Shown: positions 8,198-17,607, numbered from the stretch's first letter. The stretch: DNA of 64,000 nucleotides from JAFNAG01 sp963721405 (GCA_963721405.1 CAVRJA010000014.1:186001-250000); one strand, 5' to 3'. Translations and numbers: made by a program. Notes: a model not told the origin generated them from the sequence alone.

Positions 8198-8916
8198 GGT
8201 TTTGTTCTCCTTTTCTGCCCCGAACCGCTCGGGGCACGAAAAAGCGAGCGAGGCCGCTCCCAAGAGCGTCAGCGGTGAGCCGGAGTGCATTCTTGGGGGG
8301 ACCGGACGGGATTCCGGTGAGCGCACAGCGAACGAACCCGCAGGGCGGAATCACGGCTGGGGGTGCCAAGAAAGCAGAACGGAGGCGAGCGCAGGGCGCG
8401 GCCAGGCGTGCGCGCCGTCAAGCGAAGCAGTGCCCGAGCGGTCCAGGGCAGAAAAGAGGAACCTGCCGAATCAGAAAGAGCCGGCCTCAGATCCCTTCGC
8501 GAAGAGTGCTGAATCCAGCCAGTGCCCATCAATCCACGAGTCGGTCGGCCAGCCTGCGACAGGGGGCATCAACCGGATTGAGCGAGTCCCAGACAGAGGA
8601 CTGTCCTGAGCAACCGCGCGCAATAGAGCCGGATGGGTTCATCTCTCGGTATCCGGGGCCAGCGACAGGGTGGGTGCGAGGAACGATAAAATCGGGATCA
8701 CGGCACCACGGCAGCTGTGCTAGTCTGAGCATGAAAAAATACCAGGCGATTGCTATATCGCGGCATTTTCCGCGTCGGTTTTATATGAGGCGTGAGGATT
8801 AGAATCGTTGTCGCTTGGTGCCTGGCAGAGCCATTTCCCGTGCACCACATTGCGGTCGTTCGGCGACGGCGGCATTCGTCATCCTACGTGGGCAACGTTG
8901 TAAGTCGAACTGTGAT
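8198..8916. other. Intergenic region, no credible gene
   Basis: About 700 bp between the RadC-like gene and the sigma-factor gene. Several frames are open on both strands because GC content is high, but none shows recognisable domains, a ribosome site or coding-like composition. The right part probably carries the promoter of the sigma-factor operon. Confidence 0.4.
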
Positions 8917-10032
8917 GTGATCGTGAGCGGGGAAACAGGCGGAAACGCAGATCCGATTTTGCTGCCATTCCTTTCTGCTTCGGACGAAACCGAGGCTGAG
9001 GATCACCTTGTCGACCTGCTGGCCAACCACGCCATGCCGATCATCGAAGACGTGGTCAGCGCGAATCTCGGTCCAGTGGAGTCGCCGAAAATGGAGTCCC
9101 GGGTAAGCCAGGCGCAGGATGCCGAGGATATTGTCGGTGAGGTGGTCCTCAGAATCCTGGATCGACTTCGCCGACAGAGAGAAGAACCCAAAGAAACTGC
9201 CATTGAAGACTTCAGAGGCTACATCAACGTCGCGGCCAGCAATGCCTGCAATTCCTACTACCGCACCCGGTTTCCCAACCGCGCCAGGTTCAAGGACAGG
9301 CTGCGATACGTTTTGACCCATCGTCGGGAGTTCGCTCTATGGGAAACGGAAGACCGAAAGCTGGTCGGCGGACTGGTTGGCTGGCGAGATATGCTCCCGC
9401 CGGCAAGAGCTAACTGGCTTGAGCAGGCTCGAATGCAGTGGGGAGGATTCGACGACCAGGGGAGTCCGGATGCCCTCACGAGCTTGATTCGTGCGGCATT
9501 TGACGGCGCCCAGGCGCCGATTCTCTTCGAAGATCTTCTGAACGGAACCGCCGAAATCCTCAAAATCACCGATGCTGCGCCCGGCAGCAGTCAGGTAATT
9601 GAACAGATTCGTCGCAGCACTATGGCCGCCGAATTCGCGGATCCGGTGGAAACGGCAGCACGACGGCAATACTTGAGACGTTTGTGGTTTGAGATCAAAC
9701 AGCTGCGCGCGCCGCAACGAATTGCCTTGCTGCTGTCCATCAGGGACGATTCGCAGACGAGCCTAACGGTCCTTCTTTCGGAAATCTGCATAGCTTCTCT
9801 TCACGACATTGCGGACGCAGTAGGAATGCCTGTAGCCGAATTTGTTCGCGCGCTCCCGGACTTGCCGTTGGATGACAACGCCATCAGCAAGCGCCTGGGG
9901 GTGAGCCGGCAGCAAGTCATCAGTTATCGGCTTTCCGCGCGTCGGCGGCTGGAGAAGCGGATGAAAAGCATAGGTTCGGCTGAACGGGATGTCTCGACCG
10001 ATCAAACCGAGGACGACGATTGCATGAGGTAA
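8917..10032 (+). CDS. ECF-like sigma-70 family RNA polymerase sigma factor with long linker
   Basis: A sigma-2-like region (DAEDIVGEVVLRILDRLRRQ, then NVAASNACNSYYR) is separated by an unusually long ~170-residue linker from a sigma-4 helix-turn-helix (ISKRLGVSRQQVISYRLSAR). ECF sigma factors normally have ~190 residues, so at ~371 this is a large variant. It directs transcription of a specific regulon and is expected to be held by the membrane anti-sigma factor that starts 6 nt after its stop. The start is uncertain: GTG at 8917 is chosen, but in-frame TTG (8815) and GTG (8923) codons exist and none has a clear ribosome site. It opens a five-gene operon ending with a CHAT protein. Confidence 0.75.
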   Translation: MIVSGETGGNADPILLPFLSASDETEAEDHLVDLLANHAMPIIEDVVSANLGPVESPKMESRVSQAQDAEDIVGEVVLRILDRLRRQREEPKETAIEDFRGYINVAASNACNSYYRTRFPNRARFKDRLRYVLTHRREFALWETEDRKLVGGLVGWRDMLPPARANWLEQARMQWGGFDDQGSPDALTSLIRAAFDGAQAPILFEDLLNGTAEILKITDAAPGSSQVIEQIRRSTMAAEFADPVETAARRQYLRRLWFEIKQLRAPQRIALLLSIRDDSQTSLTVLLSEICIASLHDIADAVGMPVAEFVRALPDLPLDDNAISKRLGVSRQQVISYRLSARRRLEKRMKSIGSAERDVSTDQTEDDDCMR

Positions 10033-10038
10033 TGGTTT

Positions 10039-11265
10039 GTGAAGACGCACCTTTCTGAGCTGGACATCGAGGCGTATCGCAGCAGGAGTGCTGCTCCGGA
10101 GAGGCTCCTTGCAATGAACGATCACCTTTTTGAGTGCGATCAATGCCTTCGGATGTTGGATTTACCGAGCGAGGTCGCGAGGACGTACGAGGCCTTCCGA
10201 AAATTCCTCTCTCCCGAGCCTCGTTGGCAGGAGCACCTCGAGTGTGAACAGCTGGAAAACTTCGTTGATGGAACGGCAAGTGCGGATACTTCGAGGCAGG
10301 TTCTTGCACATATTGCGGACTGCGCGGAGTGCCGTAGCAGCATACGGGATCTGAAGGACCTGAAGGAGAGGATTGGGTCGCTGGGCGACGTGGAGCCATC
10401 GCCGCCGAGACGCACCGGCATGTCTGCATGGTGGCAGCTGCCGCGATACAGATTGGTTTTCGGGCTCATTGCCTTTCTTATAGTGCTTGCCGGCATGTTG
10501 GGGATCTTCATCCATCGAAAGCAGTCACAGATCGGGGAGAAAAAGGGCCGGGGAACCGAGGAAATAGCGGCGAAACTACCGGCTGGCAGTACCTTGTTGC
10601 TTCAGGACGGCAACCATCAAATCAGAAGAGCCAGCACAGGTCAGTTGCTGGGACTGGATTTGCTCCCCGCCGCTTCGGTGAGCGCGTTGAATGAGGCATT
10701 GAACACCGGGCGACTTCCAGTCCCCCCCACCCCGGAGACAACCCTGGGAAAGGTAGGAACCCTTCTGGGCACAGGCGAGCGTGAGAAGGGATTCGACGTG
10801 GTTTATCCCGCGAATAACGTTGTCGAGGACACCCGGCCATCATTTGAATGGCACCAGCTTGCCGGCGCGACGGGATATGTTGTCATGATTAAGGATCTCG
10901 CATCAGGCGTCGAAGTCGAGAGCCCATCGCTCGACAAAACGTCCTGGAAGCCGGAGGTCCCGCTGGTTCCCGGCCATCAATATGCCTGGATGGTCGAAGC
11001 GGTTGTCGAATCGAGTCGGGTCAGAGCGCCCGCCCCTGACAAGCCTTTTGCTACGTTCATAGTTCTGGATGAGCAGCAAGCCACCGGGATCAGCCAGGCC
11101 CGGAAGCTGTACGGGGATTCACACCTGGGCATGGGGCTGGCCTATGCGAACGCCGGCCTCCTGCGGGAAGCGGAAACTGAATTTTCGCAGTTGGCTGCGG
11201 CGAATCCGGATTCGCAGCTGGCAAAGAACCTGCTGGCGAGCGTCGCCAGGAAACCAAGCCGGTGA
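10039..11265 (+). CDS. Membrane anti-sigma factor with zinc-finger N-terminus and TPR-like tail
   Basis: GTG start 6 nt after the sigma gene. The first ~110 residues carry two zf-HC2-like motifs (HLFECDQC and HIADCAEC), the ZAS fold that binds ECF sigma factors. One transmembrane helix follows near residues 137-157 (LVFGLIAFLIVLAGMLGIF). The outer part has an FN3-like beta segment (PSFEWHQLAGATGYVVMIKD) and a terminal helical TPR-like repeat (YANAGLLREAETEFSQLAAA). The likely action is sigma sequestration with release on an outside signal, which could involve the secreted peptidase or peptide encoded next. The stop overlaps a possible GTG of the next gene (GTGA). Confidence 0.8.
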   Translation: MKTHLSELDIEAYRSRSAAPERLLAMNDHLFECDQCLRMLDLPSEVARTYEAFRKFLSPEPRWQEHLECEQLENFVDGTASADTSRQVLAHIADCAECRSSIRDLKDLKERIGSLGDVEPSPPRRTGMSAWWQLPRYRLVFGLIAFLIVLAGMLGIFIHRKQSQIGEKKGRGTEEIAAKLPAGSTLLLQDGNHQIRRASTGQLLGLDLLPAASVSALNEALNTGRLPVPPTPETTLGKVGTLLGTGEREKGFDVVYPANNVVEDTRPSFEWHQLAGATGYVVMIKDLASGVEVESPSLDKTSWKPEVPLVPGHQYAWMVEAVVESSRVRAPAPDKPFATFIVLDEQQATGISQARKLYGDSHLGMGLAYANAGLLREAETEFSQLAAANPDSQLAKNLLASVARKPSR

Positions 11266-11372
11266 CGGGTGGTGTGGCCGGCCGGAATCACTTTATCGGG
11301 CCCGGAACATCGGGTAGGATGATCTCAAAGTCAATGTCTGCGGGAAGCCGCATTTCTTCGGAAGGGAGCGCC

Positions 11373-13319
11373 GTGAGGAGCCCTTTGTTTCTTTTGCTGA
11401 TCATCCTGACTGTGACCCCTGCTGCGCAGCCCCAATCAACGGAAATCGCTCCGCCTGCCGGCGTTCGTCACGACGGGATCCCCCCTATACCGGCCTCCAT
11501 CGGAATTGAGAGCTATCCATACCGGACAGCGCCGGGATCAGCATTGGTCGGATGGGATCCCGACAAGCTCCAGATGATCGTCAGCAACTGGGTGATGGGC
11601 GTCAAGGGCGCCAGCCGCGTCGAGGCTCCGGGCCAAACGCCGGTTTTGATTCTCAAGCTCCCCGATTGGGATCGGGATATGTCCCTCGAACCTGGCGGGA
11701 ACTATCTCATTTATGTCAAGCCGGCGGATGAGAACTTTCAGGACCAGATCTACCGGTACGACATCAAGTCCAAAGAAACAACGCTGCTCACGGATGGCAA
11801 ATCGAGGAACCGTTATCCTATTTTCTCGAATTCCGGCAAGCTGCTCGCGTATTCGTCCAATCGCCGCGACGGAAAGAACATGGATGTCTACGTCACGGAT
11901 CCGCTCGACCCAAAGAGCAATCGGATGATCGCAAAGCTGGAAGGCGAGGATTGGGCGGTGTTCGATTGGGCTCCTGACGATACCAAAGTCCTGCTGTCGG
12001 ATTGGAAATCAACGAACGAGAGCTATCTCTGGCTTCTCGATATCAAGAGCGGCCGCAAGACGCAGCTTACCCCGACGCACGGCAGCGAAAAAATCTTCAA
12101 CGGGTCGTACGCATACTTCGGCAAGGACGGCAAAGGAATTTACTTCATCACGGACCGGGACAGCGAGTTTCGACGGCTCGCCTATCTCGATCTGGCGACA
12201 AGAGAGGTCCGCTTCCTGGCTGACCAGATCAAATGGGACATCGACGAAATCGCCCTTTCCCCCGACGGCAAGATTCTGGCCTTCGTATCCAACGAAGATG
12301 GCATCGGGCGGCTGCGATTGATGGAAACGGAGACGTCCAAAGAACTGCCGGTTCCGGAAATGCCGGCGGGCGTCGCGTCCCGGCTCATATGGCACAGACA
12401 GCTGCCCTATGTGGGTTTCGTCTTTTCCTCCACCCGCTCCCCCTCCGACGTTTTCTCTTTGAACGTCAAAACAGGCAAGCTAGATCGGTGGACCACGGCA
12501 CGAAATCCTGTCAAGACTGACGAGTTCAGGGAGCCGGAGCTGATCAAGTGGAAGAGCTTCGACGATCGCATGATTTCTGGTTTCCTCTATCGTCCGCCGG
12601 AATCCTTCGCAGGCAAGAGACCGGTGATTATCAGCATTCACGGAGGGCCGCCGGAGCAGTTCCGTCCCGTATACCTGGGCGAGGCCAACTACTTCATCCA
12701 AGCTCTCGGCGTCGCGATGATTTATCCGAACGAGCGTGGGTCGACGGGTTACGGCAAGACCTTCATGAAACTGGATAACGGATTGCTGCGGGGTGACGTG
12801 GCTAAGGACATCGGGACCCTGCTTGAGTGGATTGCGAAGCAACCGGATCTCGACTCTGACAAAGTCATGGTCGAGGGAGTGAGTTACGGCGGATACGTCG
12901 CGCTCGACGTTGCCGTCAATTACCCGGCGCGCATCTGCGCTCTACTGACCTACCTCGCGCCTACAAACCTGGCTACATTTGTCGAACGCAATTCCGCCAA
13001 CGATCAGGATTGGTGGCGACATGAGATCGGAGACGAACGGGACAGCAAGATAAGGCAGGCCCTCGAGAAAATCGCTCCAGTGAATAACGCCGCCAAAATT
13101 GAAATCCCGTCGTTCCTGGCAATTGGCGGCAAAGATTTGATGACCTCTCCAAAAGAGACGGAGCAAATCGTCGCCATTCTGAAAAACAAGAGTGTGCCGG
13201 TGTGGCATCTGGTGGCAGAAGAGGAAGGGCATAATTTCAGGAATTCTTGGATTTATCAATACAAGTTCGGGGCGGAGGTTCTTTTCGTAAAAAAATACCT
13301 GATTGACAAAGAAAAATAA
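11373..13319 (+). CDS. Secreted S9-family prolyl oligopeptidase-like peptidase
   Basis: Signal peptide (VRSPLFLLLIILTVTPAAQP), then a beta-propeller of WD40/TolB-like blades (ISKS..NRYPIFSNSGKLLAYSS type) and a C-terminal alpha/beta hydrolase. The Ser nucleophile is in GVSYGGYVA, the Asp in GGKDLMTSP and the His in EEGHNF, so the catalytic triad appears complete. S9 enzymes cut short peptides after Pro or Ala, normally outside the cytoplasm. The GTG at 11373 is favoured by an AGGGAG site and by the signal peptide; a GTG at 11262 overlapping the previous stop is an alternative. Its place between an anti-sigma gene and a gene for a 71-residue secreted peptide makes that peptide or the anti-sigma ectodomain candidate substrates (inference). 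Confidence 0.85.
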   Translation: MRSPLFLLLIILTVTPAAQPQSTEIAPPAGVRHDGIPPIPASIGIESYPYRTAPGSALVGWDPDKLQMIVSNWVMGVKGASRVEAPGQTPVLILKLPDWDRDMSLEPGGNYLIYVKPADENFQDQIYRYDIKSKETTLLTDGKSRNRYPIFSNSGKLLAYSSNRRDGKNMDVYVTDPLDPKSNRMIAKLEGEDWAVFDWAPDDTKVLLSDWKSTNESYLWLLDIKSGRKTQLTPTHGSEKIFNGSYAYFGKDGKGIYFITDRDSEFRRLAYLDLATREVRFLADQIKWDIDEIALSPDGKILAFVSNEDGIGRLRLMETETSKELPVPEMPAGVASRLIWHRQLPYVGFVFSSTRSPSDVFSLNVKTGKLDRWTTARNPVKTDEFREPELIKWKSFDDRMISGFLYRPPESFAGKRPVIISIHGGPPEQFRPVYLGEANYFIQALGVAMIYPNERGSTGYGKTFMKLDNGLLRGDVAKDIGTLLEWIAKQPDLDSDKVMVEGVSYGGYVALDVAVNYPARICALLTYLAPTNLATFVERNSANDQDWWRHEIGDERDSKIRQALEKIAPVNNAAKIEIPSFLAIGGKDLMTSPKETEQIVAILKNKSVPVWHLVAEEEGHNFRNSWIYQYKFGAEVLFVKKYLIDKEK

Positions 13320-13344
13320 TGTTCAAACAGAGGGAGAAAAATAC

Positions 13345-13560
13345 GTGAAAAAATTCCGGTCCAAAATTGTCGTAGTCTTCGTGATGCTGGCGATGACGAT
13401 CTGTTTCGCCGCAGCATCGGCACAGGCTGATGACGGTCCCACCAATGGGTCGCAGGGGGGAACGCTTTCAGCCGGTGCGGCACCACCGGCTCCGCCCGCG
13501 CCAACGCATGATGTCGATTGGTATTACCTACTGATGATGCTGATGTTTGGCTGGTTCTAG
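13345..13560 (+). CDS. Secreted mini-protein with Pro-rich linker and aromatic tail
   Basis: 71 residues from a GTG with a GAGGGAG site upstream. It has a basic start (VKKFRSKIVV), a hydrophobic signal segment ending near AAASAQA, a Gly/Ser/Thr-rich part, a Pro/Ala run (APPAPPAPTHD) and a striking C-terminus, DWYYLLMMLMFGWF. No family recognised. The tail could be a membrane-inserting helix or a peptide signal. The gene lies 25 nt after an S9 peptidase gene and before the TPR-CHAT gene, and the ribosome site and signal peptide support it as real despite its size. Confidence 0.65.
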   Translation: MKKFRSKIVVVFVMLAMTICFAAASAQADDGPTNGSQGGTLSAGAAPPAPPAPTHDVDWYYLLMMLMFGWF

Positions 13561-13755
13561 AAACGCAGGGCTGGCGGCTCCCATCATCCGTTAAAGCCGT
13601 CGTGGGGAATGTCGGATTGCGCTCGCCATGGCCTTATGCCGGCTTGTGGCGGCGCGATCCGACCTTCCACTGGGCGCATGATCTTGTCGACACCGACGTC
13701 ATCTCGTAAGAGTACTTCCACCCATGGATAAAGTCTCCAAAGCCCCGCCGTCCCG

Positions 13756-16653
13756 ATGCGCAAGATTTTATCGGTAGGCATCTGCGGCATACTTCTTCTG
13801 TGCCTGGGGCTCGGCGGCGTGCGCGTCCAAGATCTCCAGGGGCAAGGGGATGATGCCAAGGCGGTCCTTGCTTCCATACTCAAGACACCCACTACGGATA
13901 CATCGAGTGCCATTGCCATCATCAAGAAAGTAGCTCCCGAAGGCTTACGGGAACTCTGGCGGGGCCTTTCAGTTGCCGGAAGGGCGGCTGATGGTTCTGG
14001 GGATCTGCAAAGGGCCCTATTGCTATATGCGTGTGCCGCAGAAACAGCGCGACTGGCCGAAAACGAGATGTGGCTCGGGGAAGCCGAATTACTCTCAGGC
14101 TCGCTTCTCCTTCGGACGAATGACTACCCCGCAGCCGAGACCTCTCTGCTGCGCGCGGTACAGCTGAACGAAAAAGTCAAATCGGAAGCCAATCTCATTA
14201 ACAGCCTCGATACCCTCGGTGCGCTTTACATCCGGCTGTCCAAATACGACCTCGCCGAGCAGGTCACGCGCCGAGCCCTTTCGTATGTGACGGCCTCGCA
14301 AAACCGCAATTCGATCCAGAATCAGTATGCCGAGGCGGTGGCTTCCAACAACCTGGGCACAATCGCTGCCTGGCGTGGCTCAGACGCGGATGCCATCCAA
14401 CACCTCGAGAGAGCCGTCGGACTCTACGGGCAACTGGATAAGGCTTCCGGTGGCTACAGGCCGGCCATGCTGGACAGCCAGATTGGCCTCGGCAAGGTCT
14501 ATTACAACCTCGGCGATTACAGGAAAGCCCTTCGCATTTATGGCGATGTATTGGTCGCCGCCGAAAGGGACGGCTATCGGAACCTGCAGCATGCAGTCCT
14601 GAACGACCTGGGCATGCTGTACCTGGACCAGGCTGATTTCGGTGCCGCGACTGAGTATTTCCGCAGGAGCCTGAAGATCGCAACCGACACGGGCGACCGG
14701 GAAGCCGGGATTACGGCAAGGCTCAACCTTGGACTGGCAAACGAACGTCAGGGGAAATACGAGCAGGCCGGCGAGCTTTTCAAGGAATGCTTGCAACAAG
14801 CGGAACAGCTCGCGGCCCCCAAGTTTGTGATTCCGGCGCTGGAGGGGCTGGCCACCGTTTATCAAAGGAAAGGCCAGAACGGGCTTGCTCTCGAAAATTA
14901 CGACCGTGCTCTCGAAGTGGCGACGAAGCTCGGCGACCGGCTGCGCCAATCGGAACTGGCATGGCGGAAAGCCGGCGTTCTGTACGGGACCGGGAATTTC
15001 GAACAATCGGCAAAACTGTCGGCCTGGGCTGGAGAACTCGCCGAGGAAATTCACGAATCAAACTACTCCTATCTGGCACTCACCCTGACCGGGAAGAGTC
15101 ATCTGGCGCTGGGCCAAATCGAGGCGGCGCGAGCGACCCTCCAGAACGCGATCCTGAAGTTAGAGCAGATTCGCAGCCAGGTCGGCGGCCAGGAGCAGCA
15201 AAGGGCGTTTTTCTTCGGCCGCAAAATCGAGCCGTATTACCTGATGGTCGATCTGCTTGTCAGGCAAAACCGGCCCGAGGAGGCATTGGAAGTTGCTGAA
15301 CAAGCGAGGAGCCGGTCGTTGCTCGACCTGATCGGGAATCCAAGATCCGATCCCGCCAAAAGCATGTCCCCAGCGGAGAAGGATGAAGAGCAGAAGCTCA
15401 GCGGTCAACTGGCTACGCTGAACAGCCAGCTCTACCGAATGTATCAGCAGAATGAGCCGGACAGGAATCGCATTAACGAACTCAGGACCCGCCTGGAAAG
15501 AGCTCGCGTTGACTACGATGCCTTCCTGGACAGGCTGGCTGTGAACCACCCGGAACTCGGCGTCGAGCGTGGCCGCGCGGCGCCATATTCCGTTCGGGAT
15601 ACGAAAACCGTCTTAAATTCGCCGGACGCAGCGGTTGTAGAGTTCGTGGTTCTGGATGACAAGATCTGCCTCTTTGTGCTCACGCTCGACGACGCGGGAA
15701 ATGTCGTGATATCGGCCCATCAGGTCACCGTGCCCAAAAAGAAACTGACCGACGCAGTCCAGCAGTTTCGTGACCGAATTACCAACAACAGCTTGGGAAT
15801 CGATAAGCCGGCGACGGAGCTTTTCCAGCTCCTGCTGGGCCATTCCGTCGCGACGATCAAAGATAGAAAGACGCTGATATTTGTCCCCGACGACGTCCTC
15901 TGGGAGGTGCCCTTTCAAGCGTTGAAGGATGGCGCCGGCCGTTACCTGATCGAAAACCATACCATCTTTTATGCGCCCTCGCTCACCGCACTCCGTGAAA
16001 TGAAGCACAGGCAATCTGTCGGCCGGACTGCGCCGGCAATGCCGGTGGCCGGCACAGACTCCGGCAAGGATGCCGCGCCGATGCTCCTGGCATTCGGCAA
16101 CCCAGCGCTTTCTTCTACGACAGTCGCGAATGTGAGAGCTCTCGACAGGGATGTAAGACTTGGCCCATTACCAGCCGCCAAAAGAGAAGTTGAAACGATC
16201 GGCAATCTGTATGGCGCATCACGAAGCGCGGTCTTCGTCGGGGACCCAGGCTACGGAAGACCGTGCGAAAGCAGAAATGGGACGATTCCGGATCTTGCAT
16301 TTTGCCACTCACGGTATCCTGGACGGAACGAATCCGCTTTACTCGCACGTGGTGCTATCGCAATCCACGGCGAATTCGAACGAGGATGGATTGCTGGAAG
16401 CCCGCGAAATCATGAAGATGGATCTGAACGCCGACCTGGCGGTTCTCTCCGCCTGCGAAACCGCGCGCGGCCGGATCAGCAGCGGCGAGGGTGTCATAGG
16501 TATGAGCTGGGCCCTGTTTGTCGCCGGCGTCCCGACCAGCATGGTCTCTCAATGGAGCGTGGAATCCAACAGCACCGCAAAGCTGATGATCGATTTCCAC
16601 CGTGCCCTGCTCTCCCTCAACAAAAACTCCGACCACGTGCGCGGCTCCGCTGA
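13756..16653 (+). CDS. TPR-CHAT protein, N-terminal part (frameshift near 16240)
   Basis: Signal peptide (MRKILSVGICGILLLCLGLG), then about ten TPR units (residues ~40-480, e.g. LNDLGMLYLDQADFGAATEY), a coiled coil near 530-590, and the N-terminal half of a CHAT caspase-like domain (VVEFVVLDDKICLFVLTL, LIFVPDDVLWEVPFQAL). CHAT domains are Cys-His proteases. The reading frame is meaningful only to about 16243; beyond a GGGG run (16240-16243) it becomes nonsense, while the catalytic half continues in the frame of 16160-16750. Dropping one G restores a ~997-residue protein of typical length. TPR arrays usually sense partners or peptides, which suits the neighbouring secreted peptide. Confidence 0.8.
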   Translation: MRKILSVGICGILLLCLGLGGVRVQDLQGQGDDAKAVLASILKTPTTDTSSAIAIIKKVAPEGLRELWRGLSVAGRAADGSGDLQRALLLYACAAETARLAENEMWLGEAELLSGSLLLRTNDYPAAETSLLRAVQLNEKVKSEANLINSLDTLGALYIRLSKYDLAEQVTRRALSYVTASQNRNSIQNQYAEAVASNNLGTIAAWRGSDADAIQHLERAVGLYGQLDKASGGYRPAMLDSQIGLGKVYYNLGDYRKALRIYGDVLVAAERDGYRNLQHAVLNDLGMLYLDQADFGAATEYFRRSLKIATDTGDREAGITARLNLGLANERQGKYEQAGELFKECLQQAEQLAAPKFVIPALEGLATVYQRKGQNGLALENYDRALEVATKLGDRLRQSELAWRKAGVLYGTGNFEQSAKLSAWAGELAEEIHESNYSYLALTLTGKSHLALGQIEAARATLQNAILKLEQIRSQVGGQEQQRAFFFGRKIEPYYLMVDLLVRQNRPEEALEVAEQARSRSLLDLIGNPRSDPAKSMSPAEKDEEQKLSGQLATLNSQLYRMYQQNEPDRNRINELRTRLERARVDYDAFLDRLAVNHPELGVERGRAAPYSVRDTKTVLNSPDAAVVEFVVLDDKICLFVLTLDDAGNVVISAHQVTVPKKKLTDAVQQFRDRITNNSLGIDKPATELFQLLLGHSVATIKDRKTLIFVPDDVLWEVPFQALKDGAGRYLIENHTIFYAPSLTALREMKHRQSVGRTAPAMPVAGTDSGKDAAPMLLAFGNPALSSTTVANVRALDRDVRLGPLPAAKREVETIGNLYGASRSAVFVGDPGYGRPCESRNGTIPDLAFCHSRYPGRNESALLARGAIAIHGEFERGWIAGSPRNHEDGSERRPGGSLRLRNRARPDQQRRGCHRYELGPVCRRRPDQHGLSMERGIQQHRKADDRFPPCPALPQQKLRPRARLR

Positions 16654-16750
16654 GGCTCTGCGCCAGGCCGCCCTTACCATGCTCAAGACCCCCGGCTACT
16701 CCCACCCCCTCTTCTGGGCCGGCTTCATCGTCATCGGCGATGGGTGGTAA
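16160..16750 (+). CDS. CHAT protease domain, C-terminal catalytic part
   Basis: From about residue 29 (QATEDRAKAEMGRFRILHFA) this frame continues the CHAT domain begun at 13756. It carries both catalytic residues: His in ATHG (codon 16310-16312) and Cys in LSACETARG (codon 16454-16456), then GVIGMSWALFVAGVPTSMVS and the typical LFWAGFIVIG ending. Conservation is good up to the stop, so the domain has been under selection recently or still is. The residues before ~29 are an out-of-frame extension. The last ~110 bp are repeated as a decayed copy at 35544-35656. Confidence 0.8.
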   Translation: MAHYQPPKEKLKRSAICMAHHEARSSSGTQATEDRAKAEMGRFRILHFATHGILDGTNPLYSHVVLSQSTANSNEDGLLEAREIMKMDLNADLAVLSACETARGRISSGEGVIGMSWALFVAGVPTSMVSQWSVESNSTAKLMIDFHRALLSLNKNSDHVRGSAEALRQAALTMLKTPGYSHPLFWAGFIVIGDGW

Positions 16751-16896
16751 AGAAGATCACCTCCGCGTTCAGGACACGATGACCTGTGTCGATCTTACCG
16801 GCAAACACGATGTCCGCAATGCTCACGTAGAGGCGGACAAGCTCAATACGGCTGCAATAGATTTCGACATCGGTGGGCATTTCAGGTCAGTCCCTA

Positions 16897-17607
16897 TCAA
16901 GGTCGTCGTGCCGCGCGTCTGTTGAACACTGCGATCCACGCTTCGTGCTCGACTTTCAATTTCTCTACAACTGCCCTCACTAGCGTATCGTCGATTGCCT
17001 GTGGCTGGCCATGCGCAAAAGAGTTGCGTCGTTCCTGGACATGAGCCAGATGAGCCCAAACCTCACCGTGGCCGGCCTCTTCGAGGTCCTTTTCATACGT
17101 GGAGTCGAATGCGACACGGTAGAAATCGTTCAGTCGCGCACCGATGGCTGAGTAACGACGCAGCATATCATCGAGGATGCGGGCGGGCACCTCGCATAAT
17201 CCGGCGCGAAGGAGTCGCTCAATGCGGGTCTCGAAATAACTCCAGAATAGAATTACGATGGAAGCTCTTGGTGACGGCCCATCCTGGGAAGCGCCGGGGA
17301 AACGGTCAACCTCCAATACTGGCCTCTTCCATTCGCGCTCAATCATCCTTAAGTAAACCCAGTCTTCATAGCGGCCCTCCGCACCTGTCGCAGCCGGGGA
17401 TACGAGAAGCTCGCGCCCCTGGTTATCCCTCATTAGCTGAGGTGTGAAATCGTACGGAGGATCTCCGCAAACGCCGCACGGGCCGCGGATAACGCGAATC
17501 CCGTGGCAGCTGCCGCAAATAGTGTAGCCACCCCAAAGCCCGCTCCAGGATTTGTCGTTCGGCAACTGCTCGTACCACATGGGAGGTAAGGGTTCTGAGG
17601 AATTCAT
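16897..17607 (-). CDS. Zinc-ribbon HEPN-like protein, last gene of the ubiquitin-like operon
   Basis: 236 residues. A four-Cys zinc ribbon (CGSC at 31-34, CGVC at 44-47) is followed by a helical domain with the HEPN signature RNxxxH (RRNSFAHG, Arg194-His199). HEPN proteins are often metal-independent RNases in toxin and defence systems. A GGAGGAG site lies 9 nt before the ATG, and the gene starts 30 nt after the SDH-protease gene on the same strand, so it is most likely in that operon. It is a candidate effector or sensor there. The zinc ribbon could bind RNA or a protein partner. HEPN assignment rests on one motif and helical character. Confidence 0.7.
   Translation of the reverse strand: MNSSEPLPPMWYEQLPNDKSWSGLWGGYTICGSCHGIRVIRGPCGVCGDPPYDFTPQLMRDNQGRELLVSPAATGAEGRYEDWVYLRMIEREWKRPVLEVDRFPGASQDGPSPRASIVILFWSYFETRIERLLRAGLCEVPARILDDMLRRYSAIGARLNDFYRVAFDSTYEKDLEEAGHGEVWAHLAHVQERRNSFAHGQPQAIDDTLVRAVVEKLKVEHEAWIAVFNRRAARRP

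Noticed and set aside
8080..8802. Plus-strand open frame between RadC-like and sigma genes
   Set aside because: Composition is Arg/Ser/Pro-rich as in random GC-rich DNA, without ribosome site or domain.
16751..16896. Short coding fragment after the CHAT gene
   Set aside because: An open frame reaches 16925 (DIGGHFRSVPIKVVVP), but it has no start site of its own and overlaps the HEPN gene end.
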